Source: Microvirga alba (GTDB lineage: Bacteria; Pseudomonadota; Alphaproteobacteria; Rhizobiales; Beijerinckiaceae). Taken from it: 64,000 bases of DNA. Under the pieces are notes generated by a model. The model searched no databases and had not been told where the DNA came from. It saw nothing but the letters and a program-made list of their open reading frames with translations. Location: contig NZ_JADQDO010000001.1 in the NCBI RefSeq assembly GCF_015694465.1, forward strand, positions 1-64,000, in the 5' to 3' direction. Below are positions 42,622-52,452 of the stretch, in pieces; the first letter of the stretch is position 1, and every line of letters begins with the position of its first letter. The position numbers and the translations under genes are program-made.

Positions 42622-42650
42622 CTCGATTCCGCCCCTGAGGTTTGCGCGGC

Positions 42651-43133
42651 TTAAAGGCTCTTGAGCAGGTTTTCCGCTCCGGAGACCTGAGCCTTGGCGG
42701 GCGCATCCTCGACATTGAGCGTCTTCACGATCCCGTTCTCGACGATCATCGAATAGCGCTGCGAGCGCGTGCCAAGGCCAAAGCCGGAGCCGTCCATGGC
42801 GAGCCCGAGTGCCTTGGCGAAATCGCCATTGCCGTCGGAGAGAAATTCGATCGCTTCCGCGCCGGTCGATTTCGACCAGGCATCGAGCACGAAGACGTCA
42901 TTGACCGCAGTCACGAGAATGGCATCGACGCCCTTCGCCCTGATGGCGTCCGCATTCTCCACATAGCCGGGGAGGTGGTTGCGGTGGCAGGTCGGGGTGA
43001 ACGCCCCCGGAACCGCGACGAGCACCACCTTGCGGCCCTTAAACAAGTCATCCGTCGTCTTCGCCACAGGTCCATCCGCCGTCATGATGCGGAACGTGAC
43101 CTGGGGTAGGCTTTCTCCAACCTGAATGGTCAT
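42651..43133 (-). CDS. Peroxiredoxin, Prx5 type
   Basis: A 160-residue thioredoxin-fold peroxidase. The peroxidatic Cys is C49 in VPGAFTPTCHRNHLPGY, the Prx5 signature. The C-terminal half has LDAWSKSTGAEAIEFLSDGNG and FGLGTRSQRYSMIVENGIVK. No second resolving Cys is seen, so it is probably a 1-Cys enzyme that uses glutathione or glutaredoxin. It sits beside the DsbD-N-like gene on the same strand, 40 nt downstream of it. Confidence 0.94.
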   Translation of the reverse strand: MTIQVGESLPQVTFRIMTADGPVAKTTDDLFKGRKVVLVAVPGAFTPTCHRNHLPGYVENADAIRAKGVDAILVTAVNDVFVLDAWSKSTGAEAIEFLSDGNGDFAKALGLAMDGSGFGLGTRSQRYSMIVENGIVKTLNVEDAPAKAQVSGAENLLKSL

Positions 43134-43173
43134 AAGCAGTTCTCCGAAGCTATGCCGATGCGTCGGCTCCTCC

Positions 43174-44001
43174 CTAGCGTGGCTGCAGGTTCGCGTCGAG
43201 GGTCACGTCGGTTTCGATTGCCTGTTCGCCGGCGGCGAGCGTAAGCGCCAGCCGCGTCGGGCCGGTCGCATTTTGCGGCTTCTCCTCGATGGTGACCACG
43301 AAATGGTTTGTGCCGTCGGCCTGGGAGGTCGAAAAATACCAGTTCTCGGGCCCCTCTGCGAAGAGAGCCGGCTGACTGCCGGCCGGGGTACGAACGGTGA
43401 CGTTGAAGCGGAGCTGAGTCCCGGGCAACGGTTCGACACTCACCACGGACAGCTCGCCTGACGCTCCAAGGGGCTGTGGACGCGGCACTTTGGCCAAAGC
43501 CTGCTCAATGGCGGCCCGATCCTGCCCCTCACCGGCAAGAGTTGCCGTCAGCTCGGCGCTGGCCGGGATGCAGATGTCCTTGCAGACCCCGTACTCGACG
43601 GTCAGCGCGAGCTTGATCGGCTTTCCCGGTTCGGAGGCTTTGACGAAAACCGGCAGGATGACGTCGTGGCTATAGGCATACGCAACCCCTCCCGCATCCT
43701 CGTACCGGATGGGCGTGGGCCACTGGATGGCGACCTCCGCGACATTCTCCGAGCCGGACCAATCGAACCGGGGCGGGAGGCCGGATTCACCGGGGGTGCG
43801 CCAATAGGTCTTGAAGCCGGAATCCAGTGCAATTTCGATCCCCGCGAGGATCCGATCCTCCTTCTGCCCACCCGCGATCAGGCGCACGCGCGAGTGAAGT
43901 CCTTGCGACCACGCAGAGGAGGATTGGGGCTGGGCAAATGCAGCAAACGGAGACAGGATCAAAAAAGTGATGACCGGAATGATGCGGAACAAGATTGCCA
44001 T
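43174..44001 (-). CDS. Exported DsbD N-terminal-domain-like protein (COG4233)
   Basis: A 275-residue protein with a Sec signal ([19 protein letters not shown]). The mature part is a periplasmic immunoglobulin-like DsbD-alpha/ScsB-N domain: [46 protein letters not shown]. The C-x3-C pair is the likely redox centre. No membrane or thioredoxin domain follows, unlike full DsbD. Start is ATG 44001 (GGGAGG upstream). Next to a peroxiredoxin, so a thiol-redox role is likely but unproven. Confidence 0.85.
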   Translation of the reverse strand: MAILFRIIPVITFLILSPFAAFAQPQSSSAWSQGLHSRVRLIAGGQKEDRILAGIEIALDSGFKTYWRTPGESGLPPRFDWSGSENVAEVAIQWPTPIRYEDAGGVAYAYSHDVILPVFVKASEPGKPIKLALTVEYGVCKDICIPASAELTATLAGEGQDRAAIEQALAKVPRPQPLGASGELSVVSVEPLPGTQLRFNVTVRTPAGSQPALFAEGPENWYFSTSQADGTNHFVVTIEEKPQNATGPTRLALTLAAGEQAIETDVTLDANLQPR

Positions 44002-44112
44002 GGAACTGACGCCTCCCTGACGCACTTCCCTTATGCGGGTTCCGGTCGGGCTTGCCATCCACGATCCCGTGATCGGCCTGTTAGCAGATCGCATAGATGC
44101 CGAGGTGCGAGT

Positions 44113-44718
44113 TTGAATCCGACAGCAGACCATGATGGTCCCAATTATCTCGACGGCCAGTTTCTGGTCGCCATGCCGGGAATGACGGACGAACGCTTCG
44201 CGCGGTCCGTCGTTTACGTCTGTGCCCATTCCGCCGAAGGCGCGATGGGGATCGTCCTCAACAGGGCCGCGGCCAACGTGAACCTGCCGGACCTCCTGGT
44301 CCAGCTCGAAATCATCCCCGAGCAGGAGCGCATCCGATTGCAGCCGCGGGTCGGTCTCGTTCAGGTTCTGATCGGAGGGCCGGTGGAGACGACGCGAGGC
44401 TTCGTGCTTCACTCGCCGGATTTCCACATCTCCCAATCGACACTCCCCATCGACGATCAGGTTTGCCTGACGGCCACCGTCGACATCCTGCGCGCCATCG
44501 CGCGCGGCGAGGGGCCGCGATATGCGGTGCTGGCGCTCGGCTATGCGGGCTGGGGCGCCGGGCAACTCGAACATGAAATCCAGGCCAATGGCTGGCTCAA
44601 CTGCCCCGCCGATGCCGAATTGATCTTCAACACCTCAGTTGATGAGCGTTACGAATTCGCCTTGCGCCGGATCGGCATTGATCCGGGCATGCTGTCGGAC
44701 CAAGCCGGCCACGCCTGA
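44113..44718 (+). CDS. YqgE/AlgH family protein (UPF0301)
   Basis: A 201-residue protein. The family motif [26 protein letters not shown] is at the N-terminus; [24 protein letters not shown] and [19 protein letters not shown] follow. Start is TTG 44113, with GAGGT 6 nt before it, because this gives the standard length and N-terminus. AlgH/YqgE has been linked to transcriptional or envelope roles in pseudomonads but its biochemical activity is unsettled. Confidence 0.92.
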   Translation: MNPTADHDGPNYLDGQFLVAMPGMTDERFARSVVYVCAHSAEGAMGIVLNRAAANVNLPDLLVQLEIIPEQERIRLQPRVGLVQVLIGGPVETTRGFVLHSPDFHISQSTLPIDDQVCLTATVDILRAIARGEGPRYAVLALGYAGWGAGQLEHEIQANGWLNCPADAELIFNTSVDERYEFALRRIGIDPGMLSDQAGHA

Positions 44719-44736
44719 GAACGCTCGGGCGTCTCG

Positions 44737-47616
44737 TCAGGCAGCCTCGGGAGCTGCACCGACAAGGTCACGGGCCTGCAGCATGGACATGGGCTCGCCG
44801 AAGACGGGTCCCTGCGCATATTCGCAGCCGAGCTGGTAAAGCTCGATAGCTTCCGATTCCGTATCCGCGCCTTCCGCCACGATCTCCATGCCGAGCTCGT
44901 GCGCCATCTTGATGATGGAGCGCAGAATCACCGGCTTGCCCGCAGCCATCTGGCGCACGAAGGACTCGTCGACCTTGATCGTGTCGAAGGGGAAGCGCAG
45001 CAGATAGGAGAGGGCGGAATAGCCGGTTCCAAAATCGTCGAGAGAGAGACCCGCTCCGAGGTCCCGCAGACGCGCGAGCATCTGGGCCGAATATTCCGGA
45101 TTTTCCATGACCAAACTCTCGGTCATCTCGATCTTGAGCGAGCCGGGCAGGACGCCCGTGCGCCCGATGACGGCCTTCACATCCTGCAGCAGGTCATGCC
45201 GCAGCAGGTGGTGGCTCGACATGTTGACGCTGGCGAAGATCGGGGGATCCACCTCAAGCGCGGCCTGCCAGGCGGCCAGCTCGCGCGCCGTCTGCTCCAG
45301 CAGGAAGAAGCTCAGATTGACGATGAAGCCGGTTTCTTCCGCGAGCGACATGAAGTCGTCCGGGCTCATCCGCCCGAGACGGGGATGGTCCCAGCGCAGC
45401 ATCGATTCGAAGCCTGCGATGGTCCGGTCCTCGAGCCGCACGATCGGCTTGAACAGCACCTTCATTTCATTGCGTTCGAGCGAACGACGAAGGTCGGTCT
45501 CCATTGTGAAATGGTCGCTTCGGTCCGAACGCATGGTCGGCCGGAAGACCTCGATCCGGTCTCCGCCATGGCGCTTGGCATGGGCCATGGCGATTTCCGC
45601 GTTGCGAAGCACTTCCTCGCGCCGCGCGGCGATCTGCGGATCGTGCAGAGCGAGGCCGACGGAGGGTGTCAGGAAAATCTCGCGCTCGGCATAGGTGATG
45701 GGCGTCGTCACGGCGCGCCGAACCATGTCGGCGAAGGCGATGATGCGGTCGGGCTCACGCTCTGAGAGCAGGATGATGGCGAATTCGTCGCCGGCGATGC
45801 GCGCCAGCGTATCCTGCGGCCTCAGCAAGCGGCCAAGCCGGCGCGAAAGGGTCAGCAGGATTGAATCCCCCGCCGCGTAGCCGACGAAATCGTTGGTGTT
45901 CTTGAACTGGTCGATGTCGATGACGAGAACGGTCGGCCGCAGGCTGTCATCCTGGCTGGCGAAGGTGAGCGCCGCTTCGAGCCTGTCATAGAAGAGCTGG
46001 CGGTTCGGCAGGCTGGTGAGGTTGTCGTGCACCGCGTCGTGAAGCAGACGCTCTTCCGCCGTCTTGATGTCCGTGACATCCGACAGGGTGCCGACGATGC
46101 GGATGACTTCGCCGTCGGTGCCGATGACCGGGCGAGCTTTCAGACGAAACCAATGATGCGCGCCTGAGACGGAACGCAGGCGGAAATCCTGAGACAGGCG
46201 GCCTCGGCGCTGCTCGATTACCGCATCGAGCGAGGCCCGGTAGCGGTCCTTGTCAAAGGGGTGGATCAGGTCGAGCCAGGCGGAGGCCGGTCCCTCGAGC
46301 GCGCCGCGCTTGAGGCCGAGTTGGTGCTCTACCTCGGGGCTGACGAAAATCTTGTCGGACACCACGTCCCAGTCGAAGACGATGTCGCCAGCACCCGCCA
46401 AAGCCAGCGCCCGACGCTCGGTGTCGTTCACGAAGCCCTGCGCGAAGGCACCGCCCGCGAAGGCGTGCTGCATGACAGTAAAGCCGATGAGCATCACGAT
46501 CAGCACGAGGCCGCCGACGAGGGCGGGGGGAACCAGATCGGAGGTCAGGTTCCCGGTCACCGTGAAGCTTGCCGCCACCACCCAGGCGATGAGGAGGAGC
46601 CAGGTCGGAACAAGCATTACGGCACGGTCGTAGCCGTGGGTCGCCAGATGGATGACGAGCACGAAGCCGATGCCGGCCACCGCAGCGATCGAAATACGCG
46701 CCACGCCCGAGGCCACCGGAGGGTCGAAAACGGCCAGGGCCACGAGAGCGCCCAGAAACAACAGCCAGAAGGCCGTGACGTGGCTGTAGCGCACATGCCA
46801 GCGGTTCAGATTGAGATAGGCGAAGAGAAATACCAGGAGCGTCGCCGCGAGCACGGCCTCCGCGCCTGCGCGGTAGATCTGCTCGGCGGTTTCCGTGATC
46901 GGGAAAATCCGCTGGAAAAAGCCGAAATCGATGCAGGAATAGGCCAGAACCGCCCAGGCCAGGGCCGCCGCCGCCGGGAAGATCAGCGCTCCCTTGACCA
47001 CGAAGATGATAGTGAGGAACAGGGCGAGCAATCCGGCAATGCCGATGATGATGCCCTTGTAGAGCGTGAGGCCGTTGATCCGCTCCTTGTAGGCATCCGC
47101 ATCCCACAGATGGAGCTGCGGAAGATTGGCGGAGCGCAGCTCCGCCACGAAGGTCACCGTCGTGCCGGGGTCGAGGGTGATCAGGAAGGTATCCGCCTCC
47201 CGGTTGTCGTCATTCTCGGGGCGGATGCCCTGGCTCGCGGTGATCGCCGCGATTCGAGACGAGCCGAGATCGGGCCAAAGCACGCCGGAGGAGGTCAGAC
47301 GGAAATGCGGCGCGACGAGGAGACGATCGATCTGCTCGTCCGTGTCGTTGGTGAGCGCGAACACGATCCAGTCGGGCCGGGTGCCCGACTCACGAGCCTT
47401 GACCGCGATGCGCCGGACGATGCCGTCGCGCCCCGGCGCGGTCGAAATACGGATCTCGTCCCCGTCCGAGCGATAGCGCTCGACCATGGGGGTGAGGTCG
47501 ATGGCCTTCATCTTCGGGTCGACGCGCACGGACTCGACGGCCCAGCCGGCAGCCGGCCAGGCGAGACACATGAAGGTCGCCAAAAGAAGGGTTATGGCGA
47601 AAGAAACGATCCGCAA
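44737..47616 (-). CDS. Membrane GGDEF/EAL c-di-GMP protein with PAS domain
   Basis: A 959-residue protein. A signal (LLLATFMCLAWPAAGWA) and periplasmic beta domain (~28-185, 7TMR-DISM-like) are followed by seven hydrophobic helices (~188-400), a PAS domain (~410-520), GGDEF (~530-690) and EAL (~700-945). GGDEF has AGDEF in RIAGDEFAII, a degenerate first Gly. EAL has GFESMLRW (ESM for EAL) but keeps the metal and catalytic residues: VNMSSHHL, IEMTESLVM, LDDFGTGYSALS, IKVDESFV, VAEGADTE, CEYAQGPVF. It is probably a phosphodiesterase with regulatory or weak cyclase part. Confidence 0.93.
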   Translation of the reverse strand: MRIVSFAITLLLATFMCLAWPAAGWAVESVRVDPKMKAIDLTPMVERYRSDGDEIRISTAPGRDGIVRRIAVKARESGTRPDWIVFALTNDTDEQIDRLLVAPHFRLTSSGVLWPDLGSSRIAAITASQGIRPENDDNREADTFLITLDPGTTVTFVAELRSANLPQLHLWDADAYKERINGLTLYKGIIIGIAGLLALFLTIIFVVKGALIFPAAAALAWAVLAYSCIDFGFFQRIFPITETAEQIYRAGAEAVLAATLLVFLFAYLNLNRWHVRYSHVTAFWLLFLGALVALAVFDPPVASGVARISIAAVAGIGFVLVIHLATHGYDRAVMLVPTWLLLIAWVVAASFTVTGNLTSDLVPPALVGGLVLIVMLIGFTVMQHAFAGGAFAQGFVNDTERRALALAGAGDIVFDWDVVSDKIFVSPEVEHQLGLKRGALEGPASAWLDLIHPFDKDRYRASLDAVIEQRRGRLSQDFRLRSVSGAHHWFRLKARPVIGTDGEVIRIVGTLSDVTDIKTAEERLLHDAVHDNLTSLPNRQLFYDRLEAALTFASQDDSLRPTVLVIDIDQFKNTNDFVGYAAGDSILLTLSRRLGRLLRPQDTLARIAGDEFAIILLSEREPDRIIAFADMVRRAVTTPITYAEREIFLTPSVGLALHDPQIAARREEVLRNAEIAMAHAKRHGGDRIEVFRPTMRSDRSDHFTMETDLRRSLERNEMKVLFKPIVRLEDRTIAGFESMLRWDHPRLGRMSPDDFMSLAEETGFIVNLSFFLLEQTARELAAWQAALEVDPPIFASVNMSSHHLLRHDLLQDVKAVIGRTGVLPGSLKIEMTESLVMENPEYSAQMLARLRDLGAGLSLDDFGTGYSALSYLLRFPFDTIKVDESFVRQMAAGKPVILRSIIKMAHELGMEIVAEGADTESEAIELYQLGCEYAQGPVFGEPMSMLQARDLVGAAPEAA

Positions 47617-47821
47617 CGCTTCGGTCTTTCGTCCGGCACTAAAACAAAGGAACAGGATTGGTACCGGTCAGGAGGCTTGAGGGCAAGGCGAAGTCGGCCG
47701 TCGGCTCGACTTGTCCGCAAGACTCACGGTTGAGCTTGTGACAAGCGGCCATGAGACCACTTTGCGGCGGGATTGAGGAGAGGCATTCATTCCGTTGAGG
47801 AATGCGACTGGAGAGAGCGCC

Positions 47822-49105
47822 TCATCCCCGCAATCCCGCGGCGATGGAATTCAGCGACGGCAAGCCTTTGATGGGACCAATCGCCGCCAAGGTGGGCGCG
47901 CCTTGCAGCAGGCGATGGCCGGCTTCGCGCACCTGATCGGCTGTAATGGCATCGACCTTTTGCACGATCTCGTCGCTTGGAACGATCCGACCCCAGGAGA
48001 GGAGCTGGCGGGCGATGCGCTCAATGCGTCCACCAGGGGATTCCAGCGCCGTCAGCAGTGCGACTTTCATCTGAGCCTTGGCGCGGACCATTTCGATCTC
48101 GCTGATGTCCTGCGCGGCCTGCCGCGTGCAGGCGAGCGTGACCTCCATCAACTCGGCCACGTCGGCGCCCGCCGTCCCGGCCCCGATGCCGAACAGGCCG
48201 CAATCGGAGAAGGGCCAGTGGAACGCATCGATGGAATAGGCGAGCCCCCGATTCTCGCGCACCTCGTGCCAGAGGCGGGAGGTGAGCCCTCCACCGAGGA
48301 TATGCGCGAAGAGATGGGTCGCGTAGTAGCCGGGGTCCTTGAAGGAGAGGCCCGGCAGGCCCAGGACGATATTGGCCTGTTCGAGCTTGCGCGAAAGACG
48401 CCGCTCGCCGCCGAGATAGAGGCCGGGCTCCGGCTCGCGGATCTCCGCGACGGGCATCGCGCCAAAGAACCGTTCGGCGGCATCGACGATCCGGGCATGA
48501 TCGACGTCGCCTGCTGCGGCCAGAACCATCTTGCCGGGTGTATATTCCCGGGCGAGGAAGGCACGGATCGTCGCTTCGTCGAAGGCCTTGATGGTGTCCG
48601 GCGTGCCGAGGATCGGCCGGCCGATGGGCTGGCCGGGATAGGCCATCTCCATGAACGCGTCGTAGATGAGATCGTCCGGCGTATCCTCGACCGCCGCGTG
48701 TTCCTGCAGGATCACGCCTTTCTCGCGGGCAAGCTCCGCCGCATCGAAGGCGGAATGGATCAGGATGTCGCCAAGCACATCGAGGGCGACGTCCACATTC
48801 TCCCCGAGCACGCGTGCCGTGTAGCTCGTGTATTCGACGCTCGTCGCGGCGTTGATGTCGCCGCCCACATTCTCGATGTCCTCGGCGATCTGGCGCGCCG
48901 TGCGGCGCGTCGTGCCCTTGAACGCCATGTGCTCGATGAGATGGGACAGGCCGTGCTCATGGACCATTTCATTGCGAGAGCCAGTGCCGACCCAGACACC
49001 GAGAGTCGCGGTTGCGATTTCCGGCATCCGCTCGGTCGCGACGGTGAGGCCATTGCCGAGCCGGGTGATGTCGATCCGCTTCTCGCGAACGAAATGCTCG
49101 TTCAT
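47822..49105 (-). CDS. M16 (pitrilysin/processing-peptidase type) zinc peptidase
   Basis: A 427-residue M16B peptidase. The inverted zinc motif is HLIEH (H55, E58, H59) in GLSHLIEHMAFKGT; the third ligand Glu lies in the following SVEYTSYTARV-region helix pattern ~70-80 residues on. A second, inactive M16 domain follows (VLGLPGLSF…ATHLFAHILGGGLTSRLW). These enzymes resemble mitochondrial processing peptidase beta. The gene overlaps thrC by 4 nt, a conserved order in Hyphomicrobiales (thrC-M16-GNAT). Confidence 0.94.
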   Translation of the reverse strand: MNEHFVREKRIDITRLGNGLTVATERMPEIATATLGVWVGTGSRNEMVHEHGLSHLIEHMAFKGTTRRTARQIAEDIENVGGDINAATSVEYTSYTARVLGENVDVALDVLGDILIHSAFDAAELAREKGVILQEHAAVEDTPDDLIYDAFMEMAYPGQPIGRPILGTPDTIKAFDEATIRAFLAREYTPGKMVLAAAGDVDHARIVDAAERFFGAMPVAEIREPEPGLYLGGERRLSRKLEQANIVLGLPGLSFKDPGYYATHLFAHILGGGLTSRLWHEVRENRGLAYSIDAFHWPFSDCGLFGIGAGTAGADVAELMEVTLACTRQAAQDISEIEMVRAKAQMKVALLTALESPGGRIERIARQLLSWGRIVPSDEIVQKVDAITADQVREAGHRLLQGAPTLAAIGPIKGLPSLNSIAAGLRG

Positions 49106-50517
49106 GCCGCCGCGCCCTTCATCGCTCGGGCGCGTTCGCGGATGAAGCGCTCGACAGCGGCTTGATCGTTCGGGAGCACGGCAAAGCTCTCCTTGCGCTC
49201 CATCAGATCGGCCATATGCGCGGGAAGCGCCGGGCGCACACCTGTCGCGCGTTCGACCGCGTCCGGGAATTTTGCCGGATGAGCGGTCGAAAGGGCAATC
49301 ACCGGAATTTCCGGGCGCTTCTTCGAGAGCGTCCGCGCCGCGCGGGTGCCGACCGCACTGTGCGGATCGAGCACGTAGCCGGTCGCCTTGTAAGTCTCAG
49401 TCATCTCGGCCGCCACATTGGCCTCGTCGACGGCCTGGGACGAGAATTCGTTGCGGATACGCGCCAGCGGGCCGCCATCGATGGTGAAGGTGCGGGATTG
49501 AGCGAGGTTGGCCATCAAGCGACGAACCGCCCCGGCATCCCTGCCATAGGCCTCGAACAGCAACCGCTCGAAATTCGAGGAGATCTGAATGTCCATCGAC
49601 GGCGAGGCGGTGGGCTGCACGCCCTTGATCTCGTAGATGCCGGAGGCGAGCGTGCGCGCCAGAATGTCGTTGGCGTTGGTGCCGATCATCAGCCGCTCGA
49701 TGGGAAGCCCCATCTGCTTGGCGGCCCAGCCGGCGAGAATGTCGCCGAAATTGCCGGTCGGCACGGAGAACGAGACCGGTCGATGGGGCGAGCCGAGCGC
49801 CACGGCGGCGGTGAAGTAATAGACCGCCTGCGCCGCGACGCGGGCCCAGTTGATGGAATTGACGCCAGAGAGCTGCAGCTCGTCCCGGAAGCGGGCATGG
49901 TTGAACATGCCCTTCACCATGGTCTGGCAATCGTCGAACGTGCCTTCGACCGCGAGCGCATGGACGTTGGGCGAGGCCACCGTCGTCATCTGCCGGCGTT
50001 GCACGTCCGAGACCCGGCCGTGGGGGTAGAGAATGAAGATGTCGACCTGATCGAGCCCCTTGAACGCCTCGACCGCTGCGCTGCCCGTATCGCCGGAGGT
50101 TGCACCGACGATGGTGGCGCGCGCGCCCCGTGCTTTCAGCACATGGTCCATCAGGCGGCCGAGAAGCTGCATCGCCACGTCCTTGAACGCCAGCGTTGGG
50201 CCGTGGAAAAGCTCCAGAACGAAGAGATTGTCGTCGATCTGGTTCAAGGGGCAAATGGCCGGGTGCCGGAACGAGGCATAGGCCTCCTCGATCATGCGGC
50301 CGAGATCGGCTTGCGGGATCTCGCCATCGACCAGCGGTCCAAGAACAGCCTTCGCCACCTCGGCGTAAGGCTGGCCGGCAAAGCCCTGGATCGTCTCGCG
50401 GGCTATGTACGGCCAGGTTTGCGGCACATAAAGGCCGCCATCCCTCGCAAGACCGGCCAAAAGAGCATCGGCAAAGCCGAGCGCGGGGGCTTCCCCGCGG
50501 GTCGAGACATGGAGCAC
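49102..50517 (-). CDS. thrC: Threonine synthase
   Basis: Converts O-phosphohomoserine to threonine with PLP. The 471-residue protein has an N-terminal LHVSTRGEAPALGFADALLAG block. The PLP lysine is K112 in HGPTLAFKDVAMQLLG. The phosphate-binding GATSGDTGSAAVEAFKG and FSVPTGNFGDILAG are intact. It acts after ThrB (41 kb). It is translationally coupled to the M16 gene. Confidence 0.97.
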   Translation of the reverse strand: MLHVSTRGEAPALGFADALLAGLARDGGLYVPQTWPYIARETIQGFAGQPYAEVAKAVLGPLVDGEIPQADLGRMIEEAYASFRHPAICPLNQIDDNLFVLELFHGPTLAFKDVAMQLLGRLMDHVLKARGARATIVGATSGDTGSAAVEAFKGLDQVDIFILYPHGRVSDVQRRQMTTVASPNVHALAVEGTFDDCQTMVKGMFNHARFRDELQLSGVNSINWARVAAQAVYYFTAAVALGSPHRPVSFSVPTGNFGDILAGWAAKQMGLPIERLMIGTNANDILARTLASGIYEIKGVQPTASPSMDIQISSNFERLLFEAYGRDAGAVRRLMANLAQSRTFTIDGGPLARIRNEFSSQAVDEANVAAEMTETYKATGYVLDPHSAVGTRAARTLSKKRPEIPVIALSTAHPAKFPDAVERATGVRPALPAHMADLMERKESFAVLPNDQAAVERFIRERARAMKGAAA

Positions 50518-50591
50518 GTTCGATCTCCTGAAATTTCGCGGGACATTAGGAGCCGGGACCGGTCACGGCAAGTCGCAACCGGTCACGGGTG

Positions 50592-51125
50592 TCATGGTTT
50601 CATCCGGGCCATCGCATGGGCGTCGACGAATGCGCCTTCCCGGTAGGCGAAGGCCTTGTGCGTTCCTTCCAGCCCGAATCCGTTGCGTTTATAGAGCGCG
50701 ATCGCTGGGGCGTTGTCGGTAAAGACCGTGAGCTCGATCCGCTTCAGGTCGAGCCAGTCATCGGCGAGGGTCAGGAGTTCTCGCAGCAGCCGCGAGCCGA
50801 TGCCCCGGCCGCGATAATCGTCATGAACCCCCATGCCCAGCACTGCCGCGTGCGAACGCCGCCCTTGCAAGCGGTTGAGGCCGCCGTTGCCGACAACCTT
50901 TCCGTTTTGAACGGCCACAAGCCGGACATCGCTTGCCGCGCGGCCTTCGATCCATTTCCGCGTGTCCTCGGGCGTCTGATACGGCAGGCGCAAAGTCCCC
51001 CAGCGAAAGCCGGGCAGGTTCGCGAGTGCTGCGATCTCCTCGCTATCGCTCGGCCGAACAGCGCGGATCGTCAGATCGCCGAGAGGAAGATTGTCGCGGG
51101 AATCGGGGTCTTGTCTTTGGTCCAT
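50592..51125 (-). CDS. GNAT N-acetyltransferase
   Basis: A 177-residue acetyltransferase. The acetyl-CoA loop is VLGMGVHDDYRGRGIGSRLL (Q/RxxGxG type). A C-terminal strand/helix FTDNAPAIALYKRNGFGLEG completes the GNAT fold. The sequence resembles the RimI/phosphinothricin-like group. Substrate unknown. It sits 74 nt upstream of thrC on the same strand. Confidence 0.92.
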   Translation of the reverse strand: MDQRQDPDSRDNLPLGDLTIRAVRPSDSEEIAALANLPGFRWGTLRLPYQTPEDTRKWIEGRAASDVRLVAVQNGKVVGNGGLNRLQGRRSHAAVLGMGVHDDYRGRGIGSRLLRELLTLADDWLDLKRIELTVFTDNAPAIALYKRNGFGLEGTHKAFAYREGAFVDAHAMARMKP

Positions 51126-51346
51126 ATCGCTCTCCTTGAAAAGGCGGAGGCGAACGGAACCTGAAAAGCCCTGCTCGTCTCCGCAGGGCTTGGGAAATGT
51201 TTACGCTCTCACACGCGCAAAACCGCTCCCCCGCGCCCTGCAAGGCACGTGGTGAGATGGGCGACCATGGTGAGACGCGTAAACATGGGAAGATATGTTA
51301 CACTGGGCGCCTTGAAAGGCAACGCCTCTCCGAAGGGCCTGTCCAG

Positions 51347-51703
51347 ATGAAGATGACGCGGATCGATTGGGTGCTGCTGCCGCTGCTGATCGGCGCGCTG
51401 GTCTTTGTGGTTTACGTGGCCTTCAACCTCGTCGGCTTTCTCGGTCTTGGAGTGATCGGCCTGCTCATCGGGGTCATCGTGCAGCGCGTCGAGCTCGAGC
51501 AGGACGGCGCGGTCAGTAATTACATGACGACCTCCCTCTACGCCGAGCAGATCAAGGCGCAGGAAACCATGACCCGCGCGGAGCGGGCGGAGCGGCGTGC
51601 CGAAATTCAGGCGACGGAGAAATATCGCTTCGTCGCCAAGGTGGTGAGCGCGGGACTGGTCATCCTCGGCTTCGGATTCTTCGCCCTCTTTCAGCTCCCC
51701 TGA
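51347..51703 (+). CDS. Small inner-membrane protein, unknown function
   Basis: A 118-residue protein starting at ATG 51347 (AAGGG upstream). Two N-terminal helices (WVLLPLLIGALVFVVYVAFNLV and GLGVIGLLIGVIVQRV) are followed by a charged helix (TMTRAERAERRAEIQATEKY) and a last hydrophobic helix (SAGLVILGFGFFALFQ). No family is recognised. Its 3' end overlaps the convergent SURF1 gene by 13 nt. Confidence 0.75.
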   Translation: MKMTRIDWVLLPLLIGALVFVVYVAFNLVGFLGLGVIGLLIGVIVQRVELEQDGAVSNYMTTSLYAEQIKAQETMTRAERAERRAEIQATEKYRFVAKVVSAGLVILGFGFFALFQLP

Positions 51704-52452
51704 GGGGGGGCGTTCAGCCGGCGCCACGCGAAGGCGCCGAAGACGCCGATGAGGGTCAGTGCGATCCCGAACCAGGTCAGGGCGTATTGCAGGTGGTCGT
51801 TGGGCAGGTTGAGCCGCGTCTGACCGCCGCGCGGCCAGCCACCGGGATTGGGTGTGGCGTCCGCTTCCACATAAAAGGGCGCGGCGCGATCCAGGTTATA
51901 AGCCTTGGCGATCGCCACAGGATCGCGCGTGAACCAGGTTTGGCGGCCTGGATCGTCCGCCGGGGTGAAGGCGTTGCGCGCTTCCGGCGCGCGCACGAGA
52001 CCGATCACGGTCGCCTCACCGACAGGCTGGCTTTGGGGGCGCGTGGCCGGATCACGCAGCTCGGTCGGCACGAAGCCGCGATTGACCATCACGATGGCCC
52101 CATCCTGAAGCCGCAGGGGCGTCATCAGGTAAAATCCCTGCGCCGGTGCGCCGCGCAGGGCGGGAGCAAGCCCGTAAACCGGTGTCTCATTTTGATAGAG
52201 AAAGGTGCCGGTGACCCTGACTTTCCGGAACTCGTCCTGATCCTGATGCCATGCACTCCAGGCCGCCTCAGGAAGAATCCGGCCCGGCTCACCGTAGGCG
52301 CGGGCCTCGATTTGGGCGATCAGGTCTTCCTTCCAGGCCTTGCGCTGAAGCTGCCACGCGCCAAGACCGATAAGGATGGCGAGCGCGATCAGGGTCGCGA
52401 TGCCGGGGAGAACGAGGGACGCTCCCCGGGATGGGCGGGCCGAACCGGTCAC
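51691..52452 (-). CDS. SURF1-family cytochrome oxidase assembly protein
   Basis: A 253-residue protein with two terminal membrane helices (ATLIALAILIGLGAWQLQRKAWKE and FGIALTLIGVFGAFAWRR). Family motifs GAWQLQRKAWKEDLI, VNRGFVPTEL and YALTWFGIALTLI are present. SURF1 helps insert heme a into CtaD. The start overlaps the DUF983 stop by 4 nt. Belongs to the oxidase cluster functionally though it lies beyond a terminator. Confidence 0.95.
   Translation of the reverse strand: MTGSARPSRGASLVLPGIATLIALAILIGLGAWQLQRKAWKEDLIAQIEARAYGEPGRILPEAAWSAWHQDQDEFRKVRVTGTFLYQNETPVYGLAPALRGAPAQGFYLMTPLRLQDGAIVMVNRGFVPTELRDPATRPQSQPVGEATVIGLVRAPEARNAFTPADDPGRQTWFTRDPVAIAKAYNLDRAAPFYVEADATPNPGGWPRGGQTRLNLPNDHLQYALTWFGIALTLIGVFGAFAWRRLNAPPQGS

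Noticed and set aside
46261..47733. 490-codon open frame antisense to the GGDEF/EAL gene
   Set aside because: Highly charged antisense reading without a fold; the opposite strand is a clear multidomain protein.
47795..50646. Two long plus-strand frames antisense to the M16 and thrC genes
   Set aside because: Both shadow conserved enzymes with intact active sites.
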